Shown here one piece after another: positions 29,101-34,121 of a DNA stretch of 34,121 bases (the stretch's first letter is position 1; each line of letters begins with the position of its first letter). This stretch comes from an uncultured Ruminococcus sp. (GTDB lineage: Bacteria > Bacillota > Clostridia > Oscillospirales > Acutalibacteraceae): positions 1-34,121 of the forward strand of contig CALBHM010000241.1 in assembly GCA_937892835.1 (NCBI GenBank), in the 5' to 3' direction. A program made the translations under genes and the position numbers. The notes under the pieces are model-generated. The model saw nothing but the letters and a program-made list of their open reading frames with translations. It searched no databases and was not told where the DNA came from.

Positions 29101-30216
29101 TTATTTAATCCAGCCGATGCCGTTTTTGATAAGCTCGGGAATATTGATCATCGCCTTAAAAAGCACATTTGAAAATGTTCTGATCGCCGTTATAATGTAA
29201 TCTCCGAAGTTAAAGGTCTCCGTTTGCTTATTTTCAAGCGGCTTGATCTCATCGGGATTCGCAGTATAGGCAAGCTTTGTTCTTACCGCCGCATGGTCGG
29301 AAAGGTGTCCGTCCCATGAAATCTCATCGCAGTCAAAGTCGTCGTAAACAGCCTCGAGCAGTTCAAATGAGACGCCTGCTCCGTCACGATAATAAACATG
29401 GTCAAGCGTATCCCAAACTCTCGGATATGCGCAGCCGTAACGCTCATACATTTCGCCGTATGTAAAATCATAATTGCCGCTGTTGTTATATTCGATCCAG
29501 GCATCCTTGAAACCGTGGCCGATGAAATTATCGAGCAGCTTTTGGCAAAGGTCAATCTTGTACTGTCCGCTTTTATAACCGTCACGGAAAACAGAATAGT
29601 TCGTGTTGAAATCGCCCGTCAATATAACAGCTCTGTCAGTACCGGAATGCTCCTCAATAAGCTCGATAAGCTGATCAAATTGATCGGCCTTTGCAAGCAT
29701 GGACTTTTCGTCCTCCCATGCGTCGGCATGAATATTGTAAACGTCAATAAAAACTCCGTCGGCAATCTCAACCGTGCAATAGAGTATGCCTTTCGGTGTC
29801 AGCTCGTCCGAGCCGCAGTCATACACTCCGTATGCCGTTCTCCACGGAACTCTGCCGACGTTATAAATCGGATATTTCGAGAAGAAATTCAGTCCGTCGC
29901 CGACGGCAACTCCGCCGCTCGTCAGCGTTGCATATTCCATATCAAGATTCTTTTCAAGAATCGGGTGGAGGTTAAAATCCTCCTGTGCGCTGAGAATGTC
30001 ACAGTCGGAAGCATTGATCTGCTTTGCAATAAGCTTCGTCGCCTTGATCGGATCACGCTTGGTCGAAGAAAGTGCAGCAGGAATCGGGAGTCCGTCAACA
30101 TTGAACGAAACAAGGTTCAGCGTACCCGTTATTGTATTGTCGTCCTCGGCGAAGGCGAGCGAAGTACATCCGACGAAAAGCATAATCGCCAAGAAAACAC
30201 TGATTATTTTTTTCAT
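29101..30216 (-). CDS. Secreted endonuclease/exonuclease/phosphatase (EEP)-fold enzyme
   Basis: This 371-residue exported protein has a signal sequence at residues 1-23 (MKKIISVFLAIMLF...SLAFA|ED); C17 after FVG makes a lipoprotein a weaker alternative. The EEP catalytic residues are present: N39 (SFNVDG), E79 (SAQED), H163 (YNIHAD), D202-N204 (TGDFNTN) and D307-H308 (LSDHAAV). It belongs with the DNase-I-fold phosphodiesterases; some similar secreted forms are sphingomyelinases, others nucleases. The tail (about 338-371) looks like an amphipathic or weakly hydrophobic helix that could rest on a membrane. The ATG at 30216 follows GAAGGTG; an upstream TTG reading is less likely. It is placed between yhaM (14-bp gap) and prmA (13-bp gap), an odd setting for an exported enzyme. 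Confidence 0.82.
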   Translation of the reverse strand: MKKIISVFLAIMLFVGCTSLAFAEDDNTITGTLNLVSFNVDGLPIPAALSSTKRDPIKATKLIAKQINASDCDILSAQEDFNLHPILEKNLDMEYATLTSGGVAVGDGLNFFSKYPIYNVGRVPWRTAYGVYDCGSDELTPKGILYCTVEIADGVFIDVYNIHADAWEDEKSMLAKADQFDQLIELIEEHSGTDRAVILTGDFNTNYSVFRDGYKSGQYKIDLCQKLLDNFIGHGFKDAWIEYNNSGNYDFTYGEMYERYGCAYPRVWDTLDHVYYRDGAGVSFELLEAVYDDFDCDEISWDGHLSDHAAVRTKLAYTANPDEIKPLENKQTETFNFGDYIITAIRTFSNVLFKAMINIPELIKNGIGWIK

Positions 30217-30230
30217 AGAATACACCTTCA

Positions 30231-31202
30231 TCAAAGCAAATCTGCTTTCGGTTTAATCTCCTTAAGTCCGTGGTTATAGAGCTTCCTGTTTTCAAGTGCC
30301 CACTGTCTCGGAGTAAAATCACCCGACTCAACCTCGGAAACAGCCTGCGAAATTTCATATATCCTTGCATCGAGTAAGTCGAGCTGCGCAAGGATTTCCG
30401 CTTCAAGGAACATCGGTCTGACCGCCGCTCCGAACTCCGGCTCACCGTGGTGCGAGATAACCATATGCTCAACGAGCGTAAGCAATTCTCTGTCCGTGCC
30501 AAGCTCCTCGCCTATTTTTTCAATATTCATTGCGCCCTTAACAAGGTGACCGATGAGAGTTCCCTCAACAGTGTATCCGGAAGCAATTCCCGTTTCAGAA
30601 ACCTCGAATTCGCCTATTTTCGCAACGTCATGCAGGATAACGCCCGAGAAAAGCAAATCCTTTTCAACCGAGGGATAAATCTCAACAATGCTCTGCGCCA
30701 TTCTGAGAATTGAAAGCGTGTGATAAAGCAATCCGCCTCTGATTGCATGATGAAGCTTGAACGCCGCCGGCCAATAGAGCATTGCCGTCTTGTTCTGCTC
30801 AAGCACCGCCATAACGAGCGTTTTAAGCTGTGCATTCTCAAAGTCATTGACAACATCAACAATCGCCGAATACATTGCCTCTCCGTTATATTCCGCACTC
30901 GGAACATAATCCTCAATGCGAACGCCGTCGTTTTCGTTTGCAAGTCGAACCCTGTCAAGACGCATCTGCGGTGCGTCGTTGAACATTGAGATTGAACCTC
31001 GAACCTTTAGCAATGAATTCTGCTTTATAAATCCGAAAATTTCTTCCTTATAATCCCAAAGCTTCGCTCCGATTTCGCCCGAGCTGTCCGTCAGGGTAAG
31101 GTCAAGATAAGGAACTCCCTTAGCCGTCTTTTTTACTTCAAGATTCTTTACAAGACAAAAGCCTTCTACCGTGCCGTTGTCGTTTATTTCTACAAAATTC
31201 AT
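30231..31202 (-). CDS. yhaM: 3'-5' exoribonuclease YhaM family
   Basis: This 323-residue protein has an N-terminal OB fold (residues 14-95, VEGFCLVKNLEVKKTAKG..., nucleic-acid binding) joined to an HD domain with H161 (LLYHTLSI), H191-D192 (ILHDVAKIGE), H219 (IGHLVKG), H251-H252 (ISHHGEPEFG) and D275/D278. This is the layout of YhaM, a metal-dependent 3'-5' exoribonuclease of Firmicutes that trims mRNA ends. Length agrees (about 314 in Bacillus). The ATG at 31202 follows GGGGAGG; the longer reading starts in the promoter region. It is the first gene of the leftward operon with the EEP, prmA and SGNH genes. Confidence 0.92.
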   Translation of the reverse strand: MNFVEINDNGTVEGFCLVKNLEVKKTAKGVPYLDLTLTDSSGEIGAKLWDYKEEIFGFIKQNSLLKVRGSISMFNDAPQMRLDRVRLANENDGVRIEDYVPSAEYNGEAMYSAIVDVVNDFENAQLKTLVMAVLEQNKTAMLYWPAAFKLHHAIRGGLLYHTLSILRMAQSIVEIYPSVEKDLLFSGVILHDVAKIGEFEVSETGIASGYTVEGTLIGHLVKGAMNIEKIGEELGTDRELLTLVEHMVISHHGEPEFGAAVRPMFLEAEILAQLDLLDARIYEISQAVSEVESGDFTPRQWALENRKLYNHGLKEIKPKADLL

Positions 31203-31234
31203 ATGAACCTCCCCAATGAGATAAATATATATTG

Positions 31235-31243
31235 ATTGTATCA
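31235..31243 (-). promoter_or_regulatory. Extended -10 promoter of the yhaM operon
   Basis: On the minus strand TGA-TACAAT, a TGn-extended -10, stands 33 bp before the yhaM ATG; no good -35 is visible. Confidence 0.45.
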
Positions 31244-31271
31244 CATATAAAGGAAAAAAGAAAGAATTTCC

Positions 31272-31300
31272 TTGCAAAAGATGACGCCGTATGTTAAAAT
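31272..31300 (+). promoter_or_regulatory. Promoter of the yfbR-glnA operon
   Basis: TTGCAA (31272-31277), 17 bp, TAAAAT (31295-31300); the predicted start is near 31307. Confidence 0.65.
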
Positions 31301-31311
31301 TTTTTTATTAA

Positions 31312-31345
31312 GGCAACTGACGTTGTATTTTCTCAACGTTTTGCC
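31312..31345 (+). promoter_or_regulatory. Leader stem-loop upstream of yfbR
   Basis: GGCAA (31312-31316) pairs with TTGCC (31341-31345) and ACGTTG (31320-31325) with CAACGT (31334-31339), around an 8-base loop with a small internal loop. It starts about five bases after the predicted transcription start and ends just before the ribosome binding site AGAGAGGG. There is no T-run, so it is not a terminator. Confidence 0.5.
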
Positions 31346-31361
31346 GAGAGAGGGTGCTTTA

Positions 31362-31949
31362 ATGGGCAAAAATTATCATTTTTTTGCAATGCTTTCAAGA
31401 ATGAAATATATCAATCGCTGGGCATTGATGAGAAACACATATATGGAGAACATCAGCGAACACTCGCTTGAGGTCGCAACCGTGGCTCATTCGCTTGCCG
31501 TTATTCACAATAAACGTTTCGGCGGCAATGTTAACGCAGAGCGTGCGGCGGTTCTCGGAGTTTTCCACGATGCGCCAGAGATTATCACAGGCGACATGCC
31601 GACTCCCGTCAAGTATTACAGTAAGCAGATTCGTGACGCTTACAACTGCGTTGAAGACGATGCGTGCAAGGCTCTTTTGGAGATGATTCCCGAGGATATT
31701 CGTGAGGAATATAAGCCGTTTTTTATCAAGCAGGAGGCCGACCGTCAGCTTTGGAAATTTGTCAAAGCGGCGGATAAAATCTGCGCTTACACAAAATGTG
31801 TTGAGGAATCTAAGGCAGGCAATCATGACTTTGACAAGGCGGCCAAAACAAACCTCAAGGGTCTTGAGGAGCTGGATATGCCCGAGGTCAAGTGCTTTAT
31901 GGAGGATTTTCTCCCGAGCTACAGCCTGACGCTTGACGAAATGAACTAA
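31362..31949 (+). CDS. yfbR: 5'-deoxynucleotidase YfbR
   Basis: This 195-residue HD-domain nucleotidase removes phosphate from deoxynucleoside 5'-monophosphates. The residues known for E. coli YfbR appear with a one-residue shift: R19-W20 (INRWALMR), H34 (ISEHSLEVA), H69-D70 and E73 (VFHDAPE), D78 (TGDMPTPVKYY) and D138 (AADKI). Length is normal. The ATG at 31362 follows GAGAGGG; the longer reading begins inside the promoter. glnA starts 29 bp after its stop without a visible promoter or terminator between them, so they are co-transcribed. A second, more distant relative lies at 12151-12723. Confidence 0.92.
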   Translation: MGKNYHFFAMLSRMKYINRWALMRNTYMENISEHSLEVATVAHSLAVIHNKRFGGNVNAERAAVLGVFHDAPEIITGDMPTPVKYYSKQIRDAYNCVEDDACKALLEMIPEDIREEYKPFFIKQEADRQLWKFVKAADKICAYTKCVEESKAGNHDFDKAAKTNLKGLEELDMPEVKCFMEDFLPSYSLTLDEMN

Positions 31950-31978
31950 GATAATTATTATTTGAGAGAGGTATAGAT

Positions 31979-33316
31979 ATGGGTAAGTATACAAAAGAAG
32001 ACATTCTCAGAATGGCGAGAGAGCAAAACGTCAGATTCGTGCGACTCCAGTTCACGGATATTTTGGGCTGCATGAAGAACGTCGCAATCACCGTCAATCA
32101 GCTTGAAAAGGCACTTGACAATGAATGCATGACCGACGGTTCTTCCATTGAGGGCTTTGTTCGTATCGAAGAATCGGATATGTATCTCTATCCCGATTAC
32201 GATTCATTCGTTGTTCTTCCGTGGAATCATCTTTCCGACGGCAAAACGGCTCGTCTTATCTGCGACGTTTACTGCTCGGACAGAACGCCTTTCATCGGTG
32301 ACCCGAGAAACGTGCTTAAGCGTGCAATCAAAAAGGCCGATGACATGGGATATAAATTTAACGTCGGCCCTGAGCTTGAATTCTTCCTTTTCCATACGGA
32401 TGACGAGGGCAGACCGACAACCAAAACTCATGACAAGGCCGGTTATTTTGACCTTGATAACGTTGACCTCGGCGGAGACTGCCGACGTGACATGTGCGTC
32501 GCTCTTGAGGATATGGGCTTTGAGATTGAAGCATCTCACCATGAGTGTGCAGAGGGTCAGCACGAAATTGACTTTAAATACGGCGATGTTCTCACCGTTG
32601 CTGATAAGGTTATGACATTCAAGTATGTCGTCAAGAAGTATGCACAGCTTCACAATCTCTATGCAACCTTCATGCCGAAGCCGATTTACGGCATTGCCGG
32701 CTCCGGTATGCACACAAACATGTCACTCTTTGACAAGGACGGCAACAATGTTTTCTGTGACCCGAACGGACAGTACGGACTTTCCGAGACCGCTCTCCAC
32801 TTCGTTGCAGGCATCATGAAGCATATTAAGGCAACAACGGCTATCAACAATCCTCTTGTCAATTCATATAAGAGACTTGTTCCGGGTTACGAAGCCCCGG
32901 TTTATATCGCATGGTCAGCATCCAACCGTTCCGCTCTTGTCCGTGTTCCTGCCGCAAGAGGCAAGGGAACGAGAGTTGAGCTGAGAAGCGCAGACCCGTC
33001 CTGCAACCCATATCTCGAAATGGCTCTTTGCCTGCTTGCAGGTCTTGACGGAATCGAAAAGGGCTATATGCCGCCCGAGTCAACCGTTAAGAACATCTTC
33101 GACATGAGCATTGAAGAACGCAAAGCCGCTAAAATCGAATCGCTTCCCGGCACACTCGAAGAAGCCATTGATGAGTTCGAAAAAAGCGAATTTATTAAGG
33201 AAGCTCTCGGCGAGCATGTTTATACAAAGTTTATTGAGGCAAAACGTCGTGAATGGGACAGCTACCGTACCAGCATCTCCCAGTGGGAAATCGACACCTA
33301 TCTTGCAAAATATTAA
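31979..33316 (+). CDS. glnA: Glutamine synthetase type I (GSI-alpha)
   Basis: This 445-residue enzyme makes glutamine from glutamate, ammonia and ATP. Signatures are DGSSIEGF (53-60), GPELEFFLF, AEGQHEIDF, GSGMHTNMS and the R-x-E-L-R-S-A-D-P-S-x-N-P-Y block. The short GSI-alpha form is indicated by length and by NIFDMS where adenylylated GSI-beta enzymes carry the target tyrosine (NLYDLP). Regulation is therefore not by adenylylation. R62 in EGFVRIEE is at the same number as the residue known to mediate glutamine feedback inhibition in Bacillus subtilis GS. GAGAGG precedes the ATG. It is second in the operon after yfbR, with a terminator directly downstream. Confidence 0.96.
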   Translation: MGKYTKEDILRMAREQNVRFVRLQFTDILGCMKNVAITVNQLEKALDNECMTDGSSIEGFVRIEESDMYLYPDYDSFVVLPWNHLSDGKTARLICDVYCSDRTPFIGDPRNVLKRAIKKADDMGYKFNVGPELEFFLFHTDDEGRPTTKTHDKAGYFDLDNVDLGGDCRRDMCVALEDMGFEIEASHHECAEGQHEIDFKYGDVLTVADKVMTFKYVVKKYAQLHNLYATFMPKPIYGIAGSGMHTNMSLFDKDGNNVFCDPNGQYGLSETALHFVAGIMKHIKATTAINNPLVNSYKRLVPGYEAPVYIAWSASNRSALVRVPAARGKGTRVELRSADPSCNPYLEMALCLLAGLDGIEKGYMPPESTVKNIFDMSIEERKAAKIESLPGTLEEAIDEFEKSEFIKEALGEHVYTKFIEAKRREWDSYRTSISQWEIDTYLAKY

Positions 33317-33335
33317 TTGAATTAAATCATAGTAA

Positions 33336-33376
33336 ATCCCTGCACCTTGTATTACGCAATGTGCAGGGATATTTTT
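33336..33376 (+). terminator. Terminator of yfbR-glnA
   Basis: ATCCCTGCAC (33336-33345) pairs perfectly with GTGCAGGGAT (33361-33370), followed by ATTTTTA. It lies between glnA and the convergent regulator gene. Confidence 0.9.
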
Positions 33377-33383
33377 ATGTTCT

Positions 33384-34121
33384 TTAGTTATTGTCAGATT
33401 TTGAAATAAAAAAGTCCGGACCTTTTTCTTTGAGCAGAATCAATGAAACCTCCAGCAAAAGTTTAAAATGCAAATCCGAATCATCAAGCGGAATTTCAAA
33501 ATCTTCTTTCATTTTTCTGATACGATATAGAATCGTATTGCGATGGGTAAAAAGTGCCTCGCATGTATCTTTAAGCGAACGGTCACACGTCAGATAATAG
33601 TACAACGTTTCACAATATTGACTTCCTTTTTTTCTGTCATAATCCGCCAGTGAAAGAATTTTCGGGGAAACTAATCCGTCATATCTCTTTATTATGTTTA
33701 ACATAATCGGGAGTGTTAATTGTGAAACGGAGAAAACATTATCTTCAACATTTTCGTTCACAACTACATTCAAGGCTTCAAGAACTAAATTATACATTGT
33801 CGGAATGTCGAAAAGCTCATTTATCGGATTTGAAATTACAATCTTAAGGTGAAATTCTTTCGCTAAATCTTCAAAATCCTTGCGGTCATATCCTTTTTGC
33901 AGAAACATAAACACCTTGCCTTTATGCAAGAAAGGGTGCGATTCGTAAAATCTGTATGTCAGCTCATCCTTTAATAAGCTTTTTCCGATGTATTGCGAAT
34001 GATAAGCAACCAGATCAATTAATGCGAAAGCAACAGGATGAAAATCGGCAAGATAAGTTGATGATATTTGCAGTTTAAAATATGATTGCGATTGGAATCC
34101 TCCGTCCAAAAGATGTATCAT
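33384..34121 (-). CDS. PucR/CdaR-type transcription regulator, C-terminal part
   Basis: At least 245 codons are present and the window ends exactly at an in-frame ATG, so the true start is probably outside. The C-terminal 60 residues are the PucR-type helix-turn-helix: YYYLTCDRSLKDTCEALFTHRNTILYRIRKM (split here as YYYLTCDRSLKDTCEALF and THRNTILYRIRKM), with the invariant H-R-N-T-x-x-Y-R-x-x-x-x. The upstream portion (about 1-150) is the usual poorly conserved GGDEF-like/ligand part. Such proteins activate genes for purine, sugar-acid or amino-acid use. It converges with glnA, but no target can be assigned from this window. Confidence 0.8.
   Translation of the reverse strand: MIHLLDGGFQSQSYFKLQISSTYLADFHPVAFALIDLVAYHSQYIGKSLLKDELTYRFYESHPFLHKGKVFMFLQKGYDRKDFEDLAKEFHLKIVISNPINELFDIPTMYNLVLEALNVVVNENVEDNVFSVSQLTLPIMLNIIKRYDGLVSPKILSLADYDRKKGSQYCETLYYYLTCDRSLKDTCEALFTHRNTILYRIRKMKEDFEIPLDDSDLHFKLLLEVSLILLKEKGPDFFISKSDNN

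Noticed and set aside
29398..30279. 293-codon open frame opposite the EEP gene
   Set aside because: The opposite strand has a signal peptide and a full catalytic set; this frame shows no domain and no binding site.
1..34121. CRISPR arrays, tRNA or rRNA genes, complete insertion sequences
   Set aside because: I saw no regularly spaced long repeats, no cloverleaf with CCA-type end, no rRNA-like block and no transposase frame with terminal repeats.

Overview
This window looks like a chromosomal segment of a spore-forming, gut-type Clostridia (Oscillospiraceae/Ruminococcaceae-like). The indications are strong GGAGG ribosome binding sites, a SipL-like DUF3794+LysM sporulation gene behind a sigma-E-like promoter, a GSI-alpha glutamine synthetase, YhaM and YfbR, a Gram-positive CGAAC-N4-GTTCG LexA box, several sugar genes, and the tail of a Tn4451-type TnpV. 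The genus is inference; no rRNA or tRNA gene lies in the window to fix it.

Left 5.5 kb: a mobile defence island, visibly richer in A+T than the rest. After the last 42 codons of tnpV, one leftward operon is driven from about 4990 and reads abiEi - abiEii - a fused nuclease/N6-adenine methylase - specificity subunit. Each junction overlaps by 8-14 bp. The restriction-modification pair resembles the BcgI (Type IIB) layout rather than classical HsdRMS. A gene-free stretch (4991-5507) holds paired 8-bp repeats that resemble tyrosine-recombinase arm sites, palindromes, a strong promoter and a bidirectional terminator, and is probably the island border.

5.5-12.9 kb: small metabolic units. These are a GHL6-type glycoside hydrolase with a small hypothetical gene downstream, a C-terminally shortened MocR regulator divergent from an ECF vitamin-uptake S component, an MGMT-domain protein, an aldo/keto reductase with two 4Fe-4S clusters, and a GH43 enzyme followed by an HD phosphohydrolase and a decayed Nudix hydrolase.

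12.9-20.4 kb: envelope glycosylation and sugar metabolism. A GT-C membrane glycosyltransferase and an HD protein converge. Next come a Gfo/Idh/MocA oxidoreductase with a xylose-isomerase-like partner, then an operon gtrA - GT-C transferase - decaprenyl-phosphate phosphoribosyltransferase-like UbiA protein. That last set looks like a compact route for making, flipping and transferring a polyprenyl-phosphate-linked pentose.

20.4-23.5 kb: the SipL-like gene and, upstream of it, the most striking locus of the window. It is a free-standing protein with a phage-baseplate-like N-terminus, a coiled coil and BspA-like leucine-rich repeats. Its near-consensus promoter has a perfect LexA box between the -35 and -10 elements.

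23.5-34.1 kb: core metabolism and RNA biology. Rightward manA is followed by a leftward GPH sugar symporter. A leftward cluster yhaM - secreted EEP phosphodiesterase - prmA - SGNH hydrolase, plus an Fe-alcohol dehydrogenase, comes next. The end carries a rightward yfbR-glnA operon and the C-terminal part of a PucR/CdaR-type regulator cut by the window edge.
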